NCBI GenBank assembly: GCA_006176705.1
Contig: QRFJ01004922.1
Location: 62,001 to 126,000 of the forward strand
Direction of reading: 5' to 3'
Source of the DNA: Cocos nucifera
Lineage: Eukaryota > Streptophyta > Magnoliopsida > Arecales > Arecaceae
Length of the DNA stretch: 64,000 bases
Part shown: piece after piece, positions 10,640-22,973 of the stretch
How positions within the stretch are numbered: position 1 is the first letter of the stretch
How the letters are laid out: every line of letters begins with the position of its first letter
Made by a program: the position numbers and the translations under genes
Notes under the pieces: generated by a model
The model's input: only the letters and a program-made list of their open reading frames with translations
What the model was told of the DNA's origin: nothing
Database searches by the model: none

Positions 10640-11208
10640 TAAATTCGCAATTCTTTTAAGTTTTGTTGGGGGCATTTGACTTCAATTTTTAATTTATAAA
10701 AGGTTTTCAATTTCAGAGAAGTTTGGTGCTCAAGCAACCAAAGAACTTCTGCTAGACCTCTAGGTATCAGCAAGCCTTTGAGGAGTTGAATAACTACCTC
10801 AACTCATCTTCTCTCCTTGCCAAATTCAAACCTGGTGAATAATTGTTCCTATATCTGACAATATCCTCTGCTGTTATTGGAGCGTCCTAATCAAGGAAGA
10901 GGTAAATATTCAAAAGCTGATCTGCTATATAAGCCAAGTTTTGAGGGATACAGAAATAAGATATATAAAATTAAAAACGTTAACCTATGGTTTGTTAATT
11001 ACAGCCAGGAAGCTTCAACCTTACTTCTAGGGACATACAATCAAACTCCACACTAATCAACCCATTAAAGCAGTTTTTCACCATTTCGATACTTCTGAAA
11101 GAATAGTAAAATGGACAATTGAGCTCACCAAGTTTGACATCAATTTTTAACTATGGCCATCCATTAAAGTTTAGATATTGGCTGATTTTATAGTAGAATG
11201 CACCATCT
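10640..11208 (+). pseudogene. Ty3/gypsy RNase H fragment
   Basis: The continuation of the gypsy polyprotein after Copia-1. From about 10735 it reads, with stops, TSRYQQAFEELNNYL and then SSAVIGASLIKEE, ARKLQPYFQGHTIKLHTNQP and KWTIELTKFDINF, ending ADFIVECTI. These match the RT connection and RNase H of plant gypsy elements, in which a VREE-like block and a LR-P-Y-F-Q-H block are typical. The strand and order agree with the fragment at 1-414. About 100 residues normally found between FGLKHAGTTY and this point, including YVDD, are missing, so a deletion accompanied or followed the Copia-1 insertion. The right edge is cut by the Copia-A LTR at 11209. Confidence 0.85.
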
Positions 11209-13698
11209 TGAAGAAAACCGATCTAGGATTCTAGGGTCAACTTTTAAAATTTTTTCAAAATTACAGTCGAAGAGATTAATTAATCATATAATTCATGAAT
11301 AAAATAATATAAAATCCTAGATCTAAGATCCTATTATATAATTAAAGCATGCTATTAAATTAAAAATTAAAAGATAAGAAAATAACATGCTGATCATATT
11401 AACATTAGAACATGCTAGATCAAATCTAGATATCAGAAAGGAGGTCAGATCTTTCTTATCTTTGTAAGTTAGATTTTCTAACTCATTGATTCAGGGCTGA
11501 GGTTGATGCTACAAGCCACACATGTATCTGGCCTCTATAGGATGTCCACACAAGTCCTCAATCACCGATCAGAAATCCAATGGCCGGAAATCAGCACAAT
11601 ATGCTATGTGCTGATCTTTCTTCGATGTTTGATCTAGATCTTCCTTCTTCAATTCTTAAACTCTCCAACAAGTAGAAAGAAGGAAAACTTGTGAATTAGA
11701 GACACTCTCAAAACTTCACAAAAGGATGGAGGAAAAATATAGAAGAAAAATCCTAAAAGAAGACCCTTCTTCTTCCTTATTTCTCTCTCCAAGACATAAG
11801 ATATTGTGTCTCTACAAAATCCCATGCCCTAGCTCTTTCTCTCCTAGATTTTCTCATGCCCCCAATGTCCTCTCTTAGATCTAAAAGCCTCTAAAAATTC
11901 AAATCCAAAGACCCTTTAAATAGGGAGAGAGGTAACAATCCTTGTCTAGGTCAAACACCTAGACAAGGTACGTCCAAATAAGGCAATAGTTGGGGTGCCT
12001 AACACTTGGGTGCCCCTTCCTACTTTTCAGCCGTGGACCATCAGCAAGGGACACACAAAATTTCCTCTATTCCACCAAATATTTCAGAGGAAAAATAGGA
12101 GGTGTGGGTGGCACAATATTGGAAGAGTTTTGCTTTGTTAGGATTCTATCATATAGAATTTGAAAACAAAACAAACTACCTTCCTTTGAATTGGTCCATA
12201 ATAACTTGCCATATAAGAAGGAGAGGGAGAGATGGGGCATGCGTGAAGAGCCTAAGGAGAGGGGTTTCCATGCAAAAAAATTCCAAGAAGGGTGTTGGGG
12301 GCAGTTGGGACTAAGGTGGCGCAAGGTTAGGGAATCCTAGTCATACTAGGATTCCTATTTTCACTTGATCAAATATGGTTTCTTGAACTAAATTAAATCA
12401 AAATAGATCTAACCCAATTAGAGTAAGTCTTATTCCAACCAAGATCTTAATTAAATTAGATTAAATCAAATTTAATTCTGATTTAATTTCTAATCAAATT
12501 AGAAATTAGGCTCATACAAGTCCTAATTGAACTAGGACTAGTTCTTCCTTGCAATAGGCTCATCCAATAAACCAATTAAACTAGATTTAATCAAGCTCAA
12601 ACTAATTCTAATTAAATTATATTTAATTAGACTTAATCTCAATCCTCTAACTTAATCAAATTAAGCCAATTAGTAATTCTATTGCAAATCGATCCTCCTG
12701 CAATACTTGCATAAGGTTAAACATCAATCATATTGATCATTTAACTCTAGAATGATTCTTAATCATCGATCAACCATCTGATCAGATCGAGAACTCTTAT
12801 GTATATGATCCCATAGGTTTGAACCTAAGCTAGTAGCACAAAAATTAATTTTTGTACCAATCAAAATGACCATCTTGCAATGGTACCCGATGGTCGAATA
12901 GGTCGAATGTGCAGAACAACATCCTTAGAACCCATGTGGATATTGTTTTCATTTAATTCATCCTCTTGAATGAAAATCTTGTAGGACACCTCAGAGTTTA
13001 ACTATCAACCCCGATTAGATCATCCAAATTATATTTCAAAATACCAAATTCATTTCATGAATTATCCTGGCTAGGATTTTGCTATATTGAAATACAGTGA
13101 TGCATTCTTCGCGAACTCTTGGAGTGGTCAATCTCATCTTAATCACTCACAAACTTTGCATGTATTTGACTGTGCCTAAAAATCTTTCGTTACTGAATTA
13201 AAAATTTAGTTAGTATAGTACCAAAGCATAGTGAGTTGCTTGCAAGCCACTGTGGTGATCTCAGATCTAAGAGAAACTTATACCTATATCCTATCATAGC
13301 AATTTTCGATAGTAGAATGCTCTGAAGTTGGTCACGTTCAATAATGATGTACCTTTACATCTCACTTATATGCCATACTAGTTTCTTCATACTCCTTGAT
13401 TAAGAGGACAATCAACCTATATGGCACACAACGACTTATGCTCGATAAACGCTGCCACCCTAATTAATAGCATATTATTTGATCATGAATAGTTTAAGGA
13501 CTAATCGATAAATTCTTTTTTTATCAAAAACTAAATAGTCCTAAGGACTTCATCACAATAATAGAGTTCATTAAAAGATGTAGACTTTATGATAAAAAGT
13601 TAAAATAAATATTTTATTTATTAATAAATTAATTATAATTATAAGATAGCTCAACCATCAACAAGCTGATGATTGGCTTTGGAACATATTTTTCAATA
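11209..13698 (-). repeat. 3' LTR of Copia-A
   Basis: About 2.49 kb. In reverse complement it starts TATTGAAA and ends CCTTCA-like, matching the Copia-B LTRs along its length. It abuts the purine tract (reverse complement of ACTCCCACTAG, 13699-13709). A TATTTAAA on the minus strand near 11918 is a possible TATA box. There is no coding content; short ORFs here are unsupported. Confidence 0.88.
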
Positions 13699-14610
13699 AC
13701 TCCCACTAGTCCTAAAGCCACTCAGCACAGTATCTAATATCCATCTTCAATTTATGGTTGTCGAACTCCTTTATCGCCAGGGTTTTAGTGAAGGGGTCGG
13801 TCAGGTTCTTCTTTTCATCGATCTTTTGAAGGTCGACGTCACCTCAGCCCATGATCTCCCAGACTAGGTGGTAGCGACATAGTATATACTTTATTCGTTG
13901 TTGTGCTTTTGGTTCTTTTGCCTGAACAATGGCACCAATGCTATCATAGTAGAGCAGGATCGGACCATCAAGGGAGGATGCTACTCTGAGCTAGGTGATA
14001 ATTTTCTTCAGCCACATAGCTTCCTTTGCGGCATCTGATGCTGTGATGTACTTCACCTCATAGACAGAGTCTACCACAGTATGCTACTTGAAATTCTTCT
14101 AGTAGATGGCTCTATCATTTAGGATAAAGATATAATCCGACATGCTTTTGCTATCATCATGGTCAGATTAAAAGCTGGAGTCAGTAAACCCTATAAATTT
14201 CATATCTGACCCATCATAAACCAACCATTAATCCTTAGTATTTCTTAAATACTCAAGAATAGCTTTCACCATCTTTCAGTGGTTTTCTTCAGAATTAGAT
14301 TGCTATCTACTCACTACTCCTAGTGAATATGCCATATTTGGTCTCGTACATGTCATGACGTACATAATAGATCCCACTACCAAAGCATATAGGACTCTAC
14401 TCATACACTCTCTCTTTAGAAGTTGTCGGACAATCTTTCTTAGAGAGAGAAATTTCATGGCTTATCGAAAGATAGTTCTTTTTAGAATTCTCCATGCTGA
14501 ACCTTTTTAGTACAATTACTATGTACATGGACCGAGATAACTCAAGCATCTTCTTAGATCTATCCCTATAGATCTTCATCCCTAGGATGTAGGATGCTTC
14601 ACCCAGGTCC
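13699..14610 (-). pseudogene. pol: Copia-A RNase H and RT C-terminal part
   Basis: Read on the minus strand, this gives the end of RT and the RNase H of a family-2 copia. The stretch 14397-14636 reads LGEASYILGMKIYRDRSKKM and RFSMENSKKN, the region after the YVDD box; only the part up to 14610 belongs to Copia-A. RNase H follows toward 13740, with in-frame stops. The upstream RT sequence resumes at 25459, on the far side of Copia-B. The join lies inside FSMKDLGE, with GGTCC at 14606-14610 on the left and AGTCC at 25459-25463 on the right. Non-functional. Confidence 0.88.
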
Positions 14611-17091
14611 AGTTTTGAATTGTGTCTTAAAGCCAATCGTCAATCTGTTGATGGTTGAGATATTATAATTAATTTATTAATTAATAAAAAAATATTTTGA
14701 CATCTTTATTTTTATTATAAATTTACATCTTCTAATGAACTTCATTATCGTGATGAAGTTCTTAGGACTATTTAGTCTCGATAAAGAGTGAATTTATTAA
14801 TTAGTCCTTAAATTTGTTCATGATCAAATGATAGGCTGTTAATTAGGATGACAGCGTCTATCGAGCATAGGTCGCTATATGCCATATAGGTTGGTTATCC
14901 TCTTAACCAAGGAGTGTGGAGATACTAGTATGGCATACAGGTGAGATGTATGGGTACATCGTCATTAAACGTGATCAACTTTAGAGTATTTTACTATCAA
15001 GAATATCTTTGATGGGATATAGATATAAGTATCCCTTAGGCTTGAGATCACCTCAGTGACTTGCAAGCAACTCATTGTGCTTTGGTATCGGACTAACTGA
15101 ATTTCTAATTCAGTAATGAAAGACTTTTGGGCACAGTTAAGTACTTGTAAAGTCGGAGTGTGATCAAGATGGAATTGATCACTCCAAGAGTTGGAGAAGA
15201 ATGTATCACTGTATTTCAAATAGCAAAATCTTGGCCAGGGTAATCCGATGAAATTTGATATTTTGAAATACAATACGGACAATCTGATCAGAGTTGATAG
15301 TTGAACTCTGAGGTGCCCTACGAGCATTATGATCAAGGGGATGAATTATATGGAAACTATATTCGCATGGGTTCTAAGGATGGTGTTCTACATCTTTCGA
15401 CCTATCTGACCGTCGGATATCATTGCTAGATGGTCACTTCAATTGGTACAAAAAAAATTTTTGTACTATTGACTTAGATTTTGATCTATAAGGTCACACA
15501 CATTAGAGTTCATATTTCAATCGGATGGTTGATCAGCAATTTAGAATCATTTTAGGGTTAAACAATCAATACGATTGGTGTTTAACCTAGTGCAAGTGTT
15601 ACAAGAGGATCGATTAGCAATTCGATTGCTAATTGGCTTAATTTGATTAAGCCAAAAGGTTGAGATTAAGTCTAATTAAATATAATTTAATTAAATTTAG
15701 TTTAAACTTAATTGGATCAAGTTCAATTGGCTTATTGGATAAGTCAAGTGCAAGGAAGAACTAGTCCTAATCTAACTAGGACTCAGATCAACCCAATTTT
15801 CTAATTTGATTAAAAATTAAATTAGAATTAAATCTAATTTAATCTAATTTAATTAAGTTTTTAAATGGGTTAGGATCTTATTTAATTGGATCAGTTTACT
15901 CTTATTTTTATTTGGTTAAAAGATCTTGTTTGACCAAGTCAAAATAGGAGTCCTAGTGTGACTAGGACTCCCTATTCCTTGCGCCACCTAATCTTCACAC
16001 CCCACCCTTTTCTCTTTATGTTTTTATGTGAATAATCTCCAAGCCCAAGGTTTCTCATGCCTCCCTTCTCTCTTCCTTTTTCTCATATGAAAGTTTGTTG
16101 GAAGACCAAGTCAAAAGGTGAATTAGTTTTGCTTAAGGATTCTATGAGATAAAATCCTTGTCAACCAAAACTCTTTCCATAAGTGTGCCGACCCATCCTT
16201 CCTTATTTTCTTTGATTTTTATGGTAAAAGAGGATATTTTTGTGCACCCACCTTGCTGGTCCATGGCAGAAAAAAAGGTGAGGGCACCCAAGAGTTGTGC
16301 CCCCCAACAACATCCCTTATTTGGTCCTTCCTAGTCTAGGTTTTTGACCTAACTTGGACTCTACATATCTCTTTATTTAAAAATAACTTTTAACTAAAAT
16401 TTTTATAGATTATAGATATTTAAGATTCCTCTTTGGTGTAAATAAATTAAATAAAAATTCATCTAGATCATGGAGACATTGAAAACACAAATTGAGATGT
16501 CTAGAAAAACAATAAAGAAGAAGAAGAGGGTCTTCTTCTAGGATTTTTGTTCCAGATCACTTCCTCCCTTTTTGTGAGCTTTTGAGAGGCATCTCAGCAT
16601 AATAAATCTTTCTCTTTTCTTTTAATATTTTAGAGTATATAAGTTTCAAAGAAAAAAATATCGAATCAACCATCGAAGAGAGATCAACATAGTGCTAGCA
16701 TACTATGCTGATTTCCTGCATCAAGATCTTCGATCATGTTTGTGGGCTTGTGTGGATGACTCCTAGAGGCCGAACATGTATGTGGCTCGTGACTTCATCC
16801 TCAAGATTGGATCAATAAGTTAGAACGTCTAACTTGCTTAGGTAATAGATCTGATCTACTAACTTCATACATGTATTTGATGTAGTATAGATCTAGGTTG
16901 ATTTGATGAACCTATCTTTCTTGTTTGATTTTAATTTTTTATTTAATATCATGCCTGATCATATAATAGATCTGAGATCTAGGTATTTATATATTTATTT
17001 AAATAAATATATAATTTATTTAAGTCTTCTACTTCATGATCTTGAAAAAGTTTTAAGATCTACTTGTGAAACCCTAGATTTGGTTCCTTCA
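14611..17091 (+). repeat. 5' LTR of Copia-B
   Basis: Begins near AGTTTTGAATTGTGTC and ends CCTTCA at 17091, directly before the primer site. It repeats at 22974-25458 and in reverse complement at 11209-13698. The purine/pyrimidine-rich stretch near 16500-16620 (AAGAAGAAGAAGAGGG) is shared by all copies. Confidence 0.9.
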
Positions 17092-17093
17092 AT

Positions 17094-17106
17094 TGGTATC
17101 AGAGCC
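17094..17106 (+). other. Primer binding site of Copia-B
   Basis: TGGTATCAGAGCC, complementary to the initiator tRNA-Met 3' end, two bases after the LTR. Confidence 0.9.
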
Positions 17107-19004
17107 TAGGTTCTTGTTACATGATTTTTGTGTATGTTTAGATTATTCTTAGGTTAGATCTAATTTATAATATAATTATTAAATCTAAAATTAAAAAAAA
17201 ATTAGGTCTCAAGAACTGCCATAAGGTTGTATGCTGTAAGGTTTACTCCTTACAGTAAAAAGGTTATCCTAGCTCGTGATGATTTGACTCTAATCATAAA
17301 TTTATTAGATTTGATCTAATTTTATTTATAATTTAATAGATTTAAAATAGTTTTAGATCTAAAAATAAAATATTTTAGATTGCACGAATTGCCATAAGGT
17401 TGTCCTGCTGTAAGGTTTACCCCTAACAATGAATAGGTTGTCCTAGTACATGCTGATCTAAAATATTGATCATAAAATTTTAGATTAGATCTAAAAAATT
17501 TTATAATTTAATTAAAAATATTTTAATCTAATTTCAATCATCATAAATATGTTAGATTTGACCTAGGAAGATTTATGATTGATTATTATTGAAACTATTT
17601 CGATTACATGAATCTATTTAGATTAGATCTAAAGTAGTTTTATATTTATTTTACTTGCATATTGATTATGAATCAAACATACAACTTGGTTGATAGAACT
17701 ATGTTGTAAAAATATTTTATAAATATGAAAATTATTTTTGAAAAGTCGAACCTCAACCCTCAGTCCAAAACTTAATTGAGAATTAAGAAGTTGATTGATT
17801 AGGATCTAAGATTGTAAATTGAAGATCCTAAGACACAAATCATAACACATTGGGTTAAATAGGTTAGTGAAGATTAGGTCCATTAATTAGATTAGACCTA
17901 AGGTTAGATTAAAGAATGAACTTAATTAGAGAATTGACTAAATCTAATCAATTATTGTCTTAGATTAGGTCAAGGATTCTCTAGATCATTACAATAGTTG
18001 TAGTTGGTCAAGTTCATGTCTTTAACAAGACCCAAGATGGACTTGATTCTTGGCTATGCAGTCTAGCATGAACTGTTAGGTTGATCTAATTGAAACTAAT
18101 TAAACTAGTTGGTGTCTAAGGTAAACTAGATTGGTGGTTTTTAATTGACTGCCCGCTTATCTAGCCATTTCTGATGGTGTCTAAGGCAAGCTTTAGCAGA
18201 TCCTCCCACCGATCGAACTTATCTGGCCTTTTGATGAGATTATATTTTGATTGAATCACTTGACTATTCGAGCTAACCCATGTCAGCTAGGTAAATCAGT
18301 GTGACTAATTTAGGTGCTCCTAGACTAGCCTGTTAGTGATCTCCCTTAAGCTGACTTGGTGAAGACAGTGGGATGATCATGACAAGCTGATTAATCTGAC
18401 CTACCCACTTCTATAAATAGATCTTCTAAAATTATTAGATTCTTAAAATAAAGTAGTTATATAATAACTAGATTATAGCCTCCCATTAAAGTGGATGATA
18501 ATGGGTCCATCAGTTGGATAATCATTAGAGGCCCAAAGGCCTGGTGCTTATCGATTGATAGAATTATCATTCATTATATGATCTGTTTGATACATCTTTC
18601 TAAATGGTGGTTAGGTGGGCCAACTAAAGTTGGGCCTAATCATTCATTGGTTAGATGAGCTAAATATGGTCATGTTAATGGTTGGACCTAACTGAAGCCT
18701 TTTTTGAGAAGGCAAAACCCAACTGATCAGGGGCTGGGATAAAATTTAATTATTAAAAATTATTTAAAAAAATAATTGGTTATGAACCTACCCTTAGATG
18801 TACATGGGTTGGTCAATCAATGTTGGGCTCGTGTGCAGTCTATGTGGATTCTAGTATCCACTAAGAAATTAGGATAATTCCTCGAATTGTAGGTAAAGGC
18901 TATCAATTCAAATAAAATAGTGGGAGAAATTTTTTGATTAAAGTCTAAATTTTTAGGTTTAATGATCAATTACTAATTAGGTTTTGATTTTTTTTTGTGC
19001 AGAC
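17107..19004 (+). other. 5' leader of Copia-B with probable intron
   Basis: About 1.9 kb with no credible gene. A segment beginning CTGCCATAAGGTTGT is present twice (about 17213-17290 and 17385-17462). In the first copy, CTGTAAGG (17234-17241) pairs with CCTTACAG (17248-17255). A donor-like AAG|GTAAAC at 18121 sits in the same TGTCTAAG context as the family-1 donor. A long pyrimidine run ending TGCAG at 19002 is an acceptor-like site three bases before an ATG. Confidence 0.5.
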
Positions 19005-19875
19005 ATGGCCACTTTCCTATTGCTTCGATCATTATTGGATAATGATATGTGGTGGGACTCAACTTCGGTAGCTGATACCAAAAGTTAAAGATTGTCCTAG
19101 AGCATGAACGGATCCTATATGTACTGACAGATCCTACACCTAAGAAGCTAGCTGCCAATACACGTAGAACAGCCAGAGATACTTATCAGAAGTGGCTAAG
19201 TGATCGAACCATGGTGTGCTGCATTATGCTGGCTGCGATGAGCGATGAGTTCAGTCGTAGGTTTGAGACAGCTCAGCCAAATGAAATGCTCCAAGTGTTG
19301 GAGGATTCTTTTGGCACACCCGATGATGTTGAGAGGCATAAGACTAGTTGCACCATCTTCAATGCCAGAATGCGGGATGGAGCCTCTATCACTGATCATG
19401 TACTGTACATGATCGAGTTGATAGAGTGCTTGAGCAAACTCGGCTTTTCCTTGCATGAACAACTTAAAAAAGATGTAATACTAAACTTACTGCCAAAGTC
19501 CTATCTCCTTTTTCTTACTCATTACAGAATGACAAAGCTTGAAGTAAACTACCACGGCTTACTGGGGTTACTTCAGAACTTTGAGAAGGGTCACTAGCTC
19601 CATAAATAGTTGGTGAACTTAGTAGGAGGTTCGTCTTCTGGTTCTCAACCCTTTAGGAAAGGAAAGAAGAAAAAGAAGAAGAAAATAAAGAAGGTGCAAG
19701 TTCAGGCTAGGACATCAGTGCACGGTCAGATTAGGAAGATCAAGCCTGATAAGAGTCAAGCTGAATGCTTTTTCTGCAAGAAACAGAGGCACTGAAAAAG
19801 AAACTATCCTCAGTACATTGCCTCCCTAGATCCAAATAGGCAGAGAAAGAAGCAAGCTATTGCTGGACAAGGTAT
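19005..19875 (+). pseudogene. gag: Copia-B gag, broken
   Basis: Capsid and nucleocapsid region. An ATG at 19005 lies just after an acceptor-like site, but its frame soon stops. The capsid is readable in another frame from about 19211 (SDEFSRRFETAQPNEMLQVL, then NARMRDGASITDHVLYMIE), a UBN2-type gag. A lysine-rich stretch and a ruined knuckle follow at about 19767-19805: C-F-F-C-K-K-Q-R-H-stop-K-R-N-Y. Relative to the usual CX2CX4HX4C, the Gly before His is Arg, the Trp is a stop and the last Cys is Tyr. All three are G-to-A changes on the coding strand. Confidence 0.82.
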
Positions 19876-21144
19876 TAATATGATAATTCCTTACAATTTT
19901 TCTATTTATGATATTACTGACTAAGTATTGGATACCGATAGCCCTTACCATATTTGCAATTCATTGCAGGGGTTGTAGGTCAGTAGAAGATTTGAGTAAA
20001 ATGAAAGATTCCTGAACGTTGGAGATGGAAGACCAATTTCAGTTCTAGCTTTAGAAATTTTAAAACTTGTATCTGAATCTCATACCGTTGTTCTTAGTGA
20101 TTATCATTTTTGTCCTAGTTTCTTTTTAAATATCATTTCTGTAGGCCTTTTAGCCATGAATAATTATGAAATTTTAAAAATATCATTATGAATGGTGTTA
20201 CTGCTTTCTATGGATAATTGAATAATGGTGTATATATGTTATCACAACCTATTAATATAGTCTATTCTATTGGCAAGCATCCTAGATTAGATAGTATATC
20301 AGATATCTACTTATGGCACTATAGGCTAGGTCATATAAACAAGAATAGGATAAATAGGTTGACTCAAGAGGAAATCCTCAAAGTCAATGATTGTGAATCA
20401 CTTCCAACCTGTAAGTTCTATCTTCTTGGTAAAATGACCAAGTCACCTTTTACTAAAAAAGGTGAGAGAGCCAATGAGCTCTTAGGTCTAGTACATACTG
20501 ATGTATGTGGACCAATGAGTATAAGTGCCAGAGGTGGATATGTCTACTTCATCATTTTTATAGATGATCTATCCAAATATGGATATATCTATCTGATGAA
20601 ACATAAGTTGGATTCTTTTGAAATGTTCAAATGATTCCAAAGTGAAGTAGAAAAATAAACTAGAAAGAGTATTAAAACTCTTCGATCTGACCAAGGAGGA
20701 GAATATCTTTCTGATGAGTTTCTCACATATCTAGGAGAGAATAAGATTTTCTTCCAATGGACTTTTCCTAGAACACCACAGCATAATGGTGTGTTTGAAA
20801 GGAGGAATCGGACTCTGTTAGACATGGTCCGATCCATGATGGGATTTGCCAGCTTGCCAATATTCTTTTGGGGATATGCACTCGAATCGGCTTGTTATCT
20901 ATTAAATAGGGTTCTAAGTATGTCTGTAGTTAAAACCCCATATGATATATGAACAGGATGTAAACCAGCACTTTCACACCTTAGGGTTTAGGGGTGCCCG
21001 GCTTATGTCAAATGGTTAATTATAGATAAACTTGAACCTAGGTCTGACAAGTGTACATTCATAGGGTACCCAAAAGAGATCAAAGGACACTATTTCTACC
21101 ATGCTGATGAATAAAAGGTATTCGTCAGCCTTAGGGTAACCTTT
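19876..21144 (+). pseudogene. pol: Copia-B protease-integrase region, broken
   Basis: The protease motif reads VLDTDSPYHIC near 19928, where VLDTGSS is usual, so the active-site Gly is lost. The integrase zinc domain reads YLWHYRLGHINKNRIN with CESLPTC near 20310-20410. The core shows HTDVCGPM (near 20500), RSDQGGEY (near 20685) and NGVFERRNRT (near 20785), so the three acidic residues are still visible, but separated by stops such as those near 20632 and 20655. The C-part reads YDI-stop-TGCKPALSHLRV near 20940. Long readable piece: 20218-20634. Confidence 0.85.
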
Positions 21145-22973
21145 TTGGAAAAGAAGTTTCTTGGTGAAGGAACTATTGCCTCTAAGGTTGAACTTGATGA
21201 AGTTCAACAGATAGAAAGTCCGACACAGAATGTTAAACCTAAGTCGAATTTGATCAGATCAAATTCGAAGCCTAGTGAACCCGCACCATTAAGGCGATCC
21301 AGTAGAGTACCGCGCCATCTAAATAGATACTATGGATTCTTGGTCCAAGATGGTGATCCCATCGAACTCGATGAGAATGATGAGGATCTGATCACTTATA
21401 TGGATGTGATACAGAGATCCGACTCTGAGAAATTGCTAGAAGCCATGAGATCCAAAATGGATTCCATGAAGGTCAATGATGTATGGACATTAGTTGACCC
21501 ACCTGAAGGGGTTAAACCCATTGGGTGTAAATGGATATTCTAAAGAAAAAGAGGTGCAGACGGAAAGGTGGAGATCTATAAAGTCCATCTGGTTGCCAAG
21601 GAATATTGTCAACATTATGGTACTGACTATGATGAGACATTCTTCCCAGTGCCTATGCTGAAATTCATTTGAATAATACTTGCAATAGCTGCCCACCTAG
21701 ACTATGAGATCTAGCAGATGGATGTGAAGATGGCTTTCCTAAATGAAGAGCTAACCAAAAAGGTGTATATAATATAATTTAAGGGATTCACATCCATAGA
21801 TGAGTCCAAGGTGTGTAGCTTCAGAGATCCATTTATAGATTAAAGCAAGCATCTCGGAGTTAGAACATGCATTTTGATAAAGTGATCAAAACGTATGGCT
21901 TCGTTAAGAATGGAGAAAAATCCTGCATTTATAAATGGATAAATGGTTCAGCAGTGGTATTCCTTATTTTGCATGTGGATGACATTCTCTTAATCGAAAA
22001 TGACATCCCTGCACTACAAAAAATAAAAATCTGGTTGTCATCACAGTTCTCCATGAAGGACTTGGGTGAAATATCCTACATCCTAGGAATGAAGATCTAT
22101 AGGAATAGATCTAAAAGGATGCTTGGTATATCCCAATCCACGTATATAGAAACTCTGCTGAAGAGGTTCAGCATGGAAAATTTCAAAAAGGACTATCTTT
22201 CGATAGGCCAAGAAATTTTTTTCTCTAAGAAGGATTGTCCGACAACTCTTGAAGAGAGAGAGAGCGTATGAGTAGAATTCCATATGCTTCGACAATAGAG
22301 TCTATTATGTATGCAATGATATGTACGAGATCAGATGTGGCATACTCACTAGAAGTAGTGAGTAGATACCATTCTGACCTTAAAGAAAATCACTGGAAGA
22401 TGGTTAAAACCATTTTTAAGTATTTGAAAAATACTAAGAACCAATGGTTGATTTATGATAAGTCAGATCTAAAACTTGTGGGGTATACAGACTCTAGCTT
22501 TCAATCTGACCATGATGACAGTAAAAGTATGTCGAAATATATCTTTACTCTAAATGATGGAGCCATCTGCTAGAAAAATTTTAAGTAGCATATAGTGGCT
22601 GACTCTATTTGCGAAGCAGAGTATATGGCAGCATCAGATGCAGCAAAAAAAGCTGTGTGGCTGAGAAAGTTCATCATCGAGCTCTGAGTAGCACCCTCCA
22701 TAGATGGTCCAGTCCTGCTCTACTGCGACAGCACTGGTGCCATAGCTCAAGCAAAGAAATCGAAGGCACACCAGTGGACAAAGCATATTCTACACCGCTT
22801 TCATTTAGTCTATGAGATCATGGATCGTGATGATGTCGACCTTCAGAAGATCGATGGAAAGAAGAACCTCATTGACCCCTTCACTAAAGCCCTAGCAATC
22901 AAAGAGTTCGATAACCATAAGTCGAAGATGGGTATTAGATATTGTGCCGAGTGGTTTTAGGATAAGTGGGAGT
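21145..22973 (+). pseudogene. pol: Copia-B reverse transcriptase and RNase H, broken
   Basis: The RT N-part is open at 21145-21543 (LRRSSRVPRHLNRYYGFLVQ to VKPIGCKWIF). After a stop it continues with RKRGADGKVEIYKVHLVAKEY. The catalytic box appears as LHVDDILLIEND near 21970 in the piece 21867-22271. RNase H reads VGYTDSSFQSDHDDSKS near 22480, then AEYMAASDAAKKAVW near 22617 and YCDSTGAIAQAKK near 22720 in other frames; the domain ends near 22960 (RYCAEWF). The purine tract TAAGTGGGAGT (22963-22973) closes the internal region. Multiple stops and frameshifts; non-functional. Confidence 0.87.

Noticed and set aside
11209..13698. Solo LTR
   Set aside because: It directly abuts a minus-strand purine tract and RNase H that continues across Copia-B, so it is the 3' LTR of Copia-A.
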